Assembly (NCBI RefSeq): GCF_016545825.1
Contig: NC_052618.1
Location: forward strand, 47,562,196 to 47,626,195
From: Eucalyptus grandis
Taxonomy: Eukaryota > Streptophyta > Magnoliopsida > Myrtales > Myrtaceae
Direction of reading: 5' to 3'
DNA: 64,000 bases
Under the pieces are notes generated by a model. The model was not told the DNA's origin. It did no database searches and saw nothing but the letters and a program-made list of their open reading frames with translations. Made by a program: the position numbers and the translations under genes. Each line of letters opens with the position of its first letter. Position 1 is the stretch's first letter. This document shows, piece after piece, positions 24,201-35,198 of the stretch.

Positions 24201-24300
24201 NNNNNNNNNNNNNNNNNNNNNNNNNNNNNNNNNNNNNNNNNNNNNNNNNNNNNNNNNNNNNNNNNNNNNNNNNNNNNNNNNNNNNNNNNNNNNNNNNNNN
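24201..24300. other. Assembly gap (100 N)
   Basis: Exactly 100 N, the usual convention for a gap of unknown length. Left of it is module flank; right of it is the internal part of a reverse-oriented retroelement. The module parts expected between M2 and M3, and the 3' half of that retroelement, are missing, so the true distance may be many kilobases. Confidence 0.99.
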
Positions 24301-25060
24301 CAACGTATGTGCTAGCCATCCGATTACGGAACTCGGATGAGAGTCTTGAAACAATTTCATCAATTCTTTATCAGTAGGCTCGGGAGTGATTTGAGCTGCC
24401 AAATTCACCATCTCACAGCATACTCCTTAAATGATTCGTTCCTCTTCTTCTCTATCCTCTCAAGATCTTCTCGTGAAGGTGCAATGTCCATATTGAACTT
24501 ATATTGCTTGAGAAATGCGCCAGTCACTTCATTTCAAGTGTCGAGAAGATTAACATTCTTCATCACATACCGGTGTAGAGCGACCGGTCAAACTCGCATG
24601 GAATGATTGGATCATGAGGGGCTCATTCTTGACATGCTGGGCCATGCGTCGTGGTACATGCAAATGAGATTTTGGGCAAGAAGTACCATCGTACTTCTAG
24701 AACTCTGGCATTTGAACTTGCTTGGCATTTGGACCTTCTCATAAACTGAGAGGTCAAACGAAAAGTGAGCTTTGTGACTCCCGCTGTCTCACTTTCTCTT
24801 CTAGCTTTGCAACGCTCATCCTACTCTGTCTTTGGAACGCTATCAGGCTTGGCTTTTCCAACAATGACCAGGTCATCTTCTAACTCAGGCATTTCATCAT
24901 CGCTCATTTGGGCCATGTTCCTCGAGACTACTATCTCAAGGAGAACGGGTGGAGGATTTGGATTCACCTCGAGGGATTGAAATTGAGTTGTTATAAGTTG
25001 CATAGAGGCGGCTAAGCTGTTTGAGTTGATCTTCCACGGAGGACATGCGATCACGCATTT
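24301..25060 (-). pseudogene. Gag of the reverse-oriented Tat-like element
   Basis: Minus-strand frames give an N-terminal part with MAQMSDDEMPELEDDLVIVG and then a Retrotrans_gag-type core: TGAFLKQYKFNMDIAPSRED, EKKRNESFKEYAVRW, ITPEPTDKELMKLF. At least one stop (before NEVTGAF) and one frame change (after YAVRW) break it. The gap truncates the 3' side. Confidence 0.65.
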
Positions 25061-26088
25061 TAGCTTGATCAGCCATTCTTAATCATGTAATAATGGATGA
25101 ATGCGGCGGCTCCGTTGTCACCTATTTCGAAGAAATGAACAAAATAAGCACGAAGTGTAAATAGATAGCCAATCCATGATAATGATTTGATTTTTTTTCA
25201 TTTTCATTTTCATTTATTCATGAAAAGTTCGTACAATAAAGGAATTTCCTAAAAAAGGGCTAGAAAAATAGACACCCTAGCAAGATCAAATTTCCCTAGA
25301 CATGAATTGAAAACAAATTCTCCAAAGTTTTTTTTTCAAAATAATTCATTGCATGACAATTTCCTCACTTCATCTCTAATTGACAAAGGAGTTAAATCAA
25401 TGCTTGACCTAAATTGTAATGGACAAACTAAAAGCATGACAAAATAAATTGCATGGTATAGGGATAGGAACTTACTTCACCAAGAAAAATTGACAGCAAT
25501 CACATAGACATGCACATGAGATGTGATGCTCGATTTCTACTCTAGACAGGCTTAGCAAAGTGGAGTTAAAAGGTGGGATGACTTAGTTGCGGCCTCGCAT
25601 ACTAAGTCAAGTCCTCCTAACTCCGGCTCGATGAAGAATGATACCCCAATGCGACGCAGCCTCGCGGGCAGAGGTAAACATTCTTGACACCAAAAAAACT
25701 TTTGGGATTGAGTTGGGCAACCTCTACTACGCGGCTTCGCGGTGGCTCGTATCCAACTCAATGCCATCCTATGTATCCTAGTGCGGCCTAGGTCCGGCGG
25801 TAGATTGTGTGTGCAAAAGTGTAGTGAAAAATGCAAAGCATGCACTACAGTTTAAATCAAGCAACACTTCAATAACTTGAATTTAAAACATTCATCCCCA
25901 ACTCCAACCTGCAGACAAGGGTTAGCAAAGACTACTCCTTATACCTCCCAATGCTGCAGAATATTTAACACCTAAATGTTAGGACGTACTGAATCATTGT
26001 TGCCAAACAAAACATTTTTCAAAAAAGAAGAAAATTGGCCTAAGTCCACTAAGTGTTTAACACAAGTCCCAAATGTGAGTCACCAAGC

Positions 26089-28541
26089 TGTCGTGATCTA
26101 AATTTCGAGTGAACCATCTAAAATTTTGGCTAATGAATTATTAAGCCTAGACTTAACTCAGGCTCTCCCAAGCCCATACCGATTTGCAACTTAAGTTCAA
26201 GTTCTTAATATGAAAATAGATTTTATCTAGGAATCACTACTAATCTATTTTTGGTGGGTCGATTAGAAACCCAAGTAAAGTAGCGGGAGTTTTACTTTTG
26301 AGACTATGGGTACGGGGACTTGGTTACACTAGATTTCTCTAATGCCATTTCAAAGTACCATTCTTTTATTTTGAAAGATGTTTTTACAAGCGCTTAAATT
26401 GATTTTAAATCTAATTCCCAACATGTGAGGTGATCATGCGGGTGTGCAATCCACCAATTTAACACCTAGATAAACAATAAATAAATTGCAAAAATTTACC
26501 TCAAAGTAACGAAAGCATCTGCAATGTTAAATTAAAATCCACATTAACAACCCTAAATATGGTTTATAATTAACACGCAATTTTTTTTTTCACTTAATTA
26601 ATGAAAATCATGCAATATGCAATGCAATATTAACTAAATGACCCAATTCTAATGACATGTAATTTCTAATTAAATGGGCCTAGCAAAAATACTAAATGAC
26701 ATGCATCTCAGTAAATTTAACCCTAATGACGTGCATATGACGTTTTTTTTTCCTAAAAGAATGCATTTTATCCTAAATAATAAAACTAATTTAACCTATG
26801 ACATTTTGTATTTTTCATGAAATTCGAAATTTAGTAAAATATGAAAATTACCTAATTAGATTAAGATCCTATTTAATTTATATTAGGAATTAGGTTGAGC
26901 CAAATCCTAATTTAAACTAAAACATTATCTTAACCAAAATAATCATAAAATGCAATATATCAACTCGACATATTTCAAGATAATTAAGACAAAACAGATT
27001 ATCCAAAATCATCGAAAATATCACACATTAAAGGGTAATATTTCGCTAATAAAATCAATAAATTGATCTTAAGCCTTAAAGATCAAAATATCAATTTTAT
27101 TCCTACTTGATTAATTATTTCATTTAAAACCTTATAGATGAAATAAAAAATCCAGATGTGGTTGCGTATCAAGTGGTGTGTTGAAATTTACAATCATATA
27201 CTAAAGACTAATTATACTAAAAAGAATAAATAAAGTAAAATAACAAAAATAATGAAATTAAAATAAGATAAATAAAAAAAAAGAAAAGACTACCTAAATT
27301 GATTTTTTTCTTTTTGTTTTTCTTTTTCCAAGCGAAGATGATGGTTGCACCGGCGAGGGATTCGCCGGCAACGGTCTCTGGCAAAACAGGGCGACGGCAA
27401 GGGTGTCGCGGGGGAGGCTGCGGCGTCGGAGCAGAGGAGGGTCGTGGGCGTCGGGCGCTGGTGTAGACGCGGGTAAGGCGAGCAACGGCAGCGTGGGCGC
27501 GAGGCTAGCTATCGGGCGCCGGGAGGAGGCAAGCAACGGCGGTGCGGGCTCCGGTGGCGTCGGGTCGCGGCAGGGACAGCGGCACAGCGGTGGCTGAGCG
27601 TCGGGCGGAGGCGAGCAGGGGCGGTGTGGTCTCCGGTGGCGTCAGGCGAAGGCGAGCAGGAGCGCCAAGACTTCTAGTGCTACAAATCGGCGACGGCAGA
27701 GGCGGAGCTGGGGCGCCCTGGGTTGCGGCTGCTGCAGGGGATCACAGATCTGCTGGCGTCGAGGCTGGGTCGCGACGGCGGGGAGCGGGGCTCGACGCAA
27801 GCTCACGGGGAAACCTCAGAGTGGCGGTCCGCAGTCGCGGGTGTAGCGGTCGGCGTCTGCGAAGGCACGGCTGGGTCATGGTTGCGGTGGTGGGCGCGAG
27901 GAGCGAACCGGCGAGGTGTCGACGTGCGACGGTGTCCGGCGTCGTGGTGCCGGCGCAGTGGCTGGCACGGGCACGGGCTGGCGTGAACAGGGAGCCCTTG
28001 CGAAGAAGACGACACTGTAGCCTTTTTTTTTTTTTTTTTATTCCCTCTCTCTCTCTCACGTCACTTCTTTTATCTCTGTCACTGCACTCTCTGCCCTCAC
28101 GTCTCTTCTCTCTTTCCCTCTTTTCTTTTATTGACTTTTTTTTTCTCGAAAACAAAGACAAAAGAACTCTTTTTTTCTTTGAATTTCGAATTCTATCGAA
28201 CGAAAGAACCACTCTCACTTTTTTGCTCTGAAAATTTTCTGAATCCCCCGTCGTGAAAATGAGCCTCTCTTTTATAGTGATTCGAAATAGTCTATTTACA
28301 TGGCATTTATCGAGTTACCATTTCTTATCACATTAAATCAAATCTATATGATTTGGTAATCAATTCAATTCTTAACAATTTTTTACTTGATTTCAAAATT
28401 ATTGCTGCATTTAACAAAAAATCCGGATATCTATCAAAATTCCATATTTCCTTGCATAATTCAATCAAATCAATTTCTCCCATTTTTTTCTTTTTATTTG
28501 TTCAAAATGCAATTTTATTTTTCCAAAATTAAGTGTCAACA
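26089..28541 (-). repeat. LTR of the reverse-oriented Tat-like element
   Basis: About 2.45 kb, starting TGTTGACAC at 28541 and ending GATCACGACA at 26089 on the minus strand. It holds a GC-rich segment (27330-28010) with no credible gene, although frames stay open there on both strands, and AT-rich stretches elsewhere. A gcttggtgactcac primer-binding-like site follows. Confidence 0.7.
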
Positions 28542-31500
28542 TTCTTGTTAAAAGATTAAAGAAAAAAATGGATGTTCGTAGTTAAAAGTCTAAATTAGCT
28601 ATATCTATGCGTGAAAAATTGCTTGGAAACTCGCAAGAATTCATTAAAGTTCGATCTCTATTTATCTCTTGACCATGGCACTCTCGTCACATGGCATAGT
28701 CTATAGTTTAAACACTCAACGACACTAGCTTTTAATTGTATTTTAAGTTGTTTTTCACGAAAGATATTAAAGAAGATACCCTTTTGAATTGATTTGGGGC
28801 GAAGCAGCGGAAGAGCAAGAGCCAGACATGGGATTAAGGTTGTTTCCGATGGTTGGCAACTCCCATGTTTTGTAACGATCTATGTGAAGGATGAGTGTTA
28901 CTTGGTGCATATATGTCTATAGTTATACCGCATGCTATTTTCCGAAGTATCAATGAGACTTGCGTGCTCCAACGGCATGTGAATTAGGCTCACTAAATGA
29001 TGTATAATCGATAATCAAGCGTGCTTTGTTGTACATGAGAGAGAGGGAGAGAGAGAGAGAGGGGGATTCATAGGATTTTATTTCAAGCTTGTGCTGCATA
29101 TGCATACATTAGTCATGGGTTGATAGGTTTGATTTGTTTCCTGTCGTTGGCTCTCGGGAAACCCAATGGAGGATCATCCCCGAGCAAACACATCTGCCAA
29201 GGGGGATGGGACACTGGCAGTTATTTGGATCAGGACATTCTTGAACAACCTTGCAAGGGATCCAACGAACCACATGTCGCGCTTCAACTCGTCTCCAAAC
29301 CTTTTCATGAATAACATTTTCACAGTTAACAGCAAATTCAGAAGTATGTTACAAATTCATGCAACTCACAACAATATCCGAGGGAGAGGAGAGAGAGATA
29401 TATACCGCATGCAAATATGAGAAGCGCAAGTAGTACAACAATACACTGAGCCACGCCATTGCTTTCTTCTGGTGTGTAATCTTGTTATATACTTTGATGT
29501 AGTATATGTATGTTATGTTAGGTCTGTTGTTTCGCAATGAGTTATATATAGGCTGAAGCATTCACATGCGAATCCAGATTTCTCGACAAGTAAATTAATG
29601 TTTTCTAAATTTTCGTGCCCATTAAAAATATGCTCATGCTAGGCGAGATCCCCATCTTTGAATTTCCATAAAATTAACGTCGGAAGGATTCTTTCATTAA
29701 GAACTTCCATTGCTTTTATATCTGTTTGCCCAACACCAAAGGAAGAAAATCTAATAGGATGGAAAGATTTAGTAGAGCACTGAATGACCCCACTAAAAAT
29801 TAAATGCACCTACATGTTGAACTAACTAAAGCCTTTGTAATTGTCTTTACATCTTGTTTATAGCCAATTTCAGATGTATCTTTAATTAGGCTCGTGCCAT
29901 ATAATCTCTATTCTTTTTGTATATCCTCAGCCGCTGTCAATTGTTCCCTTTGATTCCTGAAAGAAGAAAGATAAATTTCATTCTTGGACTTGCAAGGAGC
30001 TCCCGGTAGAACCTATCCTTGTAATTCAATTTTGTAGAAATCAGAGAAATGACATCCACGAGGAGTAAGCGACACTTTCATCCAGACCCGGGGTCTACAG
30101 ATCCAATATAACCATATTCATTTGACCATGTGGGACCCACACACGAGGCCCATACAATTAGTAGTTACGATGGAGCCGACAAAAATGCCATTTGAAAGGT
30201 GGACTTCTTTTTTGGAGGAAGCATTGTCTTACATACACCAATGGAGTTCTTGAAATAATGTTTGATACACTCCATCTGGTTTGCAAAAGAGAAATATTAA
30301 GGTTGCAAATTGTTTTTAGGTATTGTCAACGTCTAAAAATACCTCTGCAAACACGTACTGGCCACGAGGAGCAGAAAACTCTAAAATCACTCTCGTTGCC
30401 GCATGTGGGCTGTAATGTACATCATCCTAGTCTCTAATGATTATGAAAGCGAAGAATAGCCTAGGATTTTGAGAATCCTTAGGCTAGATTTCTATAGACA
30501 TATAAGCAAAGTTACATAATTCTATAATGAAGCAATTGATTGCCACGCGTCGAAACCAAAAGACATTGTTCAAGACATAACATTGACAGTGAATTTAGGC
30601 AAGAACTGTTAAAATGGTGCTAAACTCAAGAGAAGCAATTAATACTTGCTAGACAAGTCATGAGAGTATTATCGAACAAGTTAGGAATTAGATGTGAATA
30701 AGGCGGTTCAACATAAAACATGAAGTGACTCTTGAGGAGGAAGCAACTGACCATAGACAATTACCAAATTAGCCTATAAATACCATAGACAATCCAACAT
30801 AGAGCCCCCAAACAATACACAAAACTACCATATCTTACTTCTATCCCTACTTAGTTTAACTTAGTTGTAGCTTAAGATTCTCTCGTAGATTCAATTCTGA
30901 CAAGTGTTTATATCCTGGACAATATTATTGATTAGATTCCGGTGCTAACCCATTGTCAACGTTGTCGATTAAATTCTAACATCATGTCCTCATACGAATC
31001 TAGGAGCAGTGTTTGCTAGGAGTTACTACAATAATCCAGCATCGTCAATTAGATTCCAACGTTGTGTCCTCATACTCATCTAAGAGCAGTGTTTACTAGG
31101 TGTAGTTACTACTGTCTAGTATCGTCGATTAGATTCTAACATTGTGTCCTCATATCCATCTAGGAGCTATGTTTACTAAGTATTATCCTCATTGTCTGGC
31201 GTCATTGATTAAATTCTGACATTATGTCCTTGAATTTATTAGAAAGTAGTGCTCTTCGGATGCTTTTGTTAATATCCAACATTGTCAAATCATCTTCGAT
31301 ACCGTATAAACTGCTCTAATTGTAATGGGCTTTTATTATTATTATATTAAAGTGAGTTTAGATGGCATTATTGATTAGATTTCGATACTGATTTTCGTTG
31401 GTATTAAGCTTGTGTTGAGGGTATTAAGCGACTTCTTTAGATTCGGGATTATATAGTAGATATAGTTTTGCTTGCATTTGACCTTCTCTATCTAAAATTA

Positions 31501-31750
31501 ACACAAAACCTGAGTCTCGCTTAATAAAAATCAAAATATAACACTTGGTGAAGATATTTCATTGTGGAATTCAAAATCAGCAAGACGGGTGTTAAATATG
31601 ATCCATTAATTAAATGTCCAATTACAATATGCTACATCACTAATGTAGATTTTAGTATACTAGTCTTGGTATATTGAGATCGTTCTTTTATTATGAGCGC
31701 ATGTGCGACAAAACATGTAAAATAAATAAATAGTTTCAGTAGTAAAAAAA
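28542..31750. repeat. Module M3
   Basis: The module resumes inside the block that in M2 lies after 22812; everything to the left (the B gene and the EEHRALF block) is missing. It carries A3, then the flank without TIR element (the empty site near 30152) and the degenerate-repeat spacer 30215-31750. It is more diverged from the others than M1 is from M5, with many small indels. Confidence 0.75.
29109..29459 (-). CDS. A3: family A peptide with shifted signal and tail
   Basis: Exons 29406-29459 (54 nt) and 29109-29300 (192 nt) join in phase 0 and give 81 residues. A net 7-nt loss in exon 1 shifts the signal peptide into another frame (MAWLSVLLYYLRFSYLHA). A 2-nt loss at the start of exon 2 restores the original frame, so RVEARHVVRWIPC and all six cysteines with family spacing are kept. 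One G lost after the last cysteine then changes the tail to a new 25-residue end (from SGMILHWVSREP). The new N-terminus is still fairly hydrophobic, so secretion is possible but unproven. It may equally be a pseudogene whose indels happen to cancel. Confidence 0.45.
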
Positions 31751-33130
31751 AGAAAAAAAAAAGAGCCTAACCAGGCATTTTCACTTATTTCCAAATTAAC
31801 ATTTACTTTAAAATTCTGAAAAAAAAAAAGTTAAAGACATTGTCTCTCAATCCTACCAGACAATAGATGTGGACAAACCTGACAAAGGCACAAAAGCACT
31901 TTACTAAGTTGAGCGATCAAATTGAGGTAAACTTGAATTTCCTTGAAATTCCATCATTTACAAAGCTCGTACTCTTTTCTTTTTTTCTTTTTTTATAGAT
32001 TTCAGTGATTATTTTCAAAAGCAAAATTGATAGTTTTAAAGTTAAATGCACGCATACCACGTAATTGGACACATGGAAACCCAAATTCTCATGTAACAAC
32101 ATATGCTCAAATTGTCATTTACACAAGCTTGGGTCATCATCAGCAGCCTGGTCTGCACCAAGTTTTATCTTGTGATTTATGGTTGGCAGATGAGTAGAAA
32201 GGAAAAAAATAAAATCGTGTTAGAGACTCGAAGCCATGTAGGAAAATATTTATGAGCGTAATTATTCTCCGAAAAAATTTGAATAGAGGTCTGAAATGGT
32301 CATATCTATCTCAAATAGGGCTCTGTGCTCTTCGACCGACCAAAACATAACTGGCAACAATATTCCGGCAGTCGGAGCATGGGCAATCAAGATTTTCTTG
32401 CTTAAACTTGCGTCTTTACAACTTTTATAGCTAATTTCAAATATTTTTCCATGTCACAGTTTACAGCATAGTCATGCGGGGCCCACAAATATCGCCACAT
32501 TAATTTCTCGTTTGCATTCTCCACATTACGTCACAATAGCTGTCCAATCAAGATTTTCTTTCCTAAACTCACGTACCCAATATGAATCGGGTTAAATGCT
32601 AATGGTGATGGTTGGATTGCACTATGATCCATTAATTATAAATGCATCTTTAATTAGAGCAATGCTAATATATTCTCTCTTCTCTTTGTATATCCTTAGC
32701 CGCTGTGAATTGTTTCCTTTCTATCCATGAAAGATGAATTTGAGATAAATTTATCGGGAATTTGATCGTTTATAAAGCCCAGGCTCTCTTTTTTCTTGAA
32801 TTTCGAGGTTATTTTCGAGAGTAGAGTAGACAATCCTGAAGTCAAATGCATGCATACCATGTAATTCAACACATGTAAACCAAACTTCACGTGTAACAAA
32901 GTATGCTGAGATTAGCATTTAGACACCCTCACGTCATCAATAGCACGGTCTGCATCCAATTTTATCTCCTGACTTAGAGTTGGAAAATGAGTGGAACGAA
33001 AACAAAACAAAACAAAAAAGTGTTAGAAACTGAATGCCTTGTAGAAAAACTGAAAACATTTATGAACATAATTTATTCTCGGGAGATCGCCCTAAAGCAA
33101 TCAGTACCGTTATAAAGACCTAACAAATAA
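31751..33130. repeat. Module M4, left part
   Basis: It matches 20601-21980 along its length, with the same internal duplication (31790-32390 and 32590-33060). It includes a minus-strand scrap reading FWSVEEHRA near 32310-32350 and an A-rich run near 31745. No intact gene. Confidence 0.65.
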
Positions 33131-33284
33131 TTCCTCGAGTGGCTTTTTTTTTTAAGAGGTGTGAATTCAACATGGTGAAATTTCTATTCTAGTAAGACAT
33201 ACAGTAGAAAAACTCCTAACGACAGGCTAGAATTCGACACATAATTAGAAGAATGGGACTAGCTAGAGCTTGAAGCTTGGTGGC

Positions 33285-33594
33285 TTAGGGGTGGGAAGTC
33301 TTCGCGGCAGATGAACTTCCTGTTCACGCAGCGGAAGCGAAGCCTTGGAATACTTGAGTTCAATTGATCATGCTCGGACACTGGAAATCGCCTCTCGCTT
33401 CAACTGCCGGCATCATCGGGCCATCGATGTATAGAATGTCTGAAAATAAATTTGCGGGAAACCACGCGACGCCGTAGACAATAAAACCGTCCGGAACATT
33501 GATAAGATTAGATAATAAATTTGAGAAACGTACCGAGTGCAAGAGCTGAGGGCATGACACTGAAAACAAGCTTGGACGAAGTAAGTTTCTCCAT
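33285..33594 (-). pseudogene. B2: family B cysteine-rich peptide, nonsense and frameshift
   Basis: Almost identical to B1: exon 1 33534-33594 (61 nt), exon 2 from about 33439, and the same TGA (33360-33362) at the second-cysteine position. The same cysteine-to-phenylalanine changes lie downstream. It also lacks one G near 33330 (gcagcggaag against gcagcgggaag in B1), a frameshift of its own. Dead before and after its duplication from B1. Confidence 0.75.
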
Positions 33595-33610
33595 CTTGGC
33601 CTCCATGCTT

Positions 33611-35198
33611 GAGTGGCAAAGGCCATCAAGGGTACTTTAAAGATCTTTTTAGATTTATAAAAGCCTCGTCATTGGAATAAGTGCATCGGAATACATAACG
33701 TTAGTGTGTAATACCAGTATAAAGGCCTTTTTTTCTTTAATTCTTTACATATTGGAATTTTCGAAATTCGTCAAGTTGTTACTCCCTTAGTAAGCTAAGT
33801 TGCCTTGCCTATAAAATATTACTATATGTGCATTTTGAAAATTGATCGATTTTTGCAAAGTTCATAGCCAAATTCATCTTACAGGCGGTCAACTTTAGAT
33901 TAGACTGTCTATCAAATTCTACAAGATATGACTCAATTGTAATTATTTTTCAAATCAATTGCGCCCGCTAAAATACTTTATTTCTTGTTAAAAAGATTAA
34001 GAAAAAATGGATGTCCGTAGTTAGAAGTCTAAATTAACTATTTCTACGCCTGAAAATTTTCTTGAAAACTCGCAAGAATTCATTAAAGTTCGATTTCTAT
34101 TTATCTATTGACCATGGCACTCTCGTCGTGTGGCATAGTCTATAGTTTATAACGACACTAGCTTTTAATTGTATTTCAAGTTGTTTTTCACTAAATATAT
34201 TAAAGAAGATACACCCTTTCAAATTGATTTGGGGCAAAGCAGCGGAAAAAGCAAGAGCCAGACATGGTATTAAGGTTGTTTCCGATGGTTGGCCACTCCC
34301 ATGTTTTGCAAACGATCTATGGGAAGGATGAGTATTACTTGGTGGTGCATATATGTCTATAGTTATACCGCGTGCTATTTTCCAAAGTATCAATAAGACT
34401 CGCATGCTCCAACGGTGCATGTGAATTAGGCTCACTAAATGATGTATAATCGATAATCTGGCGTGCTTTGTGAGAGAGAGAGAGAGAGAGAGAGATTCAT
34501 AAGATTTTATTTCAAGCTTGTGCTGCATATGCATACATTAATCATGGGAGGATAGGTTTGATTTGTTTCTTGTCGTTGGCTCTCGGAAACCCAGTGGAGG
34601 ATCATCCCCAGGGCAAACACATCTCGCCGAGGGGATGAGACACTGGGTAAATTATTTGGGTCGGACATTCTTGAACAACCTTGCAAGGGATCCAACGAAC
34701 CACATGTCGCGCTTCAACTCTCGTCTCCAAACCTTTTCATGAATAACATTTTTCACAGTTAACAGCAAATTCATAAGTATGCCACAAATTCATGCAACTC
34801 ACAACAATATTTGAGGGAGAGATATACCGCATGCAAATATGAGAAGCGCAAGTAATACAACAATACACTTCGAGCCAAATTTCGTCATCGCTCTCGTCTG
34901 ATTTGTAATCCTGTTATATACTTTGATTCAGTATATGTATCTTTGTGTTAGGTCTGTTTTTTTGCAATGAATTATATATAGGCTGAATCATTCACTGCGA
35001 ATCCAGTTTTCTTGACAAGTAAATTAATGTTTTTCTAAATTTTCGTGACTATTAAAAATATGCTCATGATAAAATTAACGTCGGAGGGATTCTTTCATTA
35101 AGAACTTCCATTGTTTTTATATCTATTTGCCCCACACCAAAGGAAGAAAATCTTATAGGATCGAAAATTTAGTATAGCATTGAATGACCCCACTAAAC
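33611..35198. repeat. Module M4, right part, with A4
   Basis: It matches 1556-3202 most closely (for example ttagtatagcattgaatgaccccacta at the end). It ends at the solo LTR insertion at 35199, the same module position at which the 15-kb element is inserted in M1. A 40-base stretch before the end (tagatctccatcatttaatttcc in M1) is deleted. Confidence 0.75.
34602..34888 (-). pseudogene. A4: family A peptide, frameshifted after Cys2
   Basis: Exon 1 (34828-34888) encodes an intact signal peptide as in A1, and the splice sites are present. Exon 2 starts at 34732. One T is lost just after the second cysteine codon and further small indels follow, so the frame leaves the family at ECP and stops at TGA 34602-34604 after 63 codons. 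Only the first two family cysteines remain. Confidence 0.7.

Larger units (their letters stand above)
24301..28541 (-). mobile_element. Reverse-oriented Tat-like Ty3-gypsy element, 5' part
   Basis: On the minus strand this reads LTR (28541 down to 26089), primer-binding-like site (about 26087-26065), leader and then gag (24330-25060), where the gap cuts it off. The LTR starts TGTTGACAC and ends GATCACGACA. Its last ~450 bases match the ends of the LTRs at 18172 and 38740, so all three belong to one lineage. No pol is seen because the element is truncated by the gap. The right junction, at ttcttgttaaaag, lies in the middle of the module block that is continuous at 22812 in M2. Confidence 0.7.

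Noticed and set aside
24104..24411. ORFs spanning the N run
   Set aside because: They cross an assembly gap of unknown length and have no meaning as proteins.
27542..28231. 229-codon plus-strand ORF
   Set aside because: It lies in the GC-rich part of a minus-oriented LTR, is arginine/glycine-rich and has an equally open frame on the other strand.
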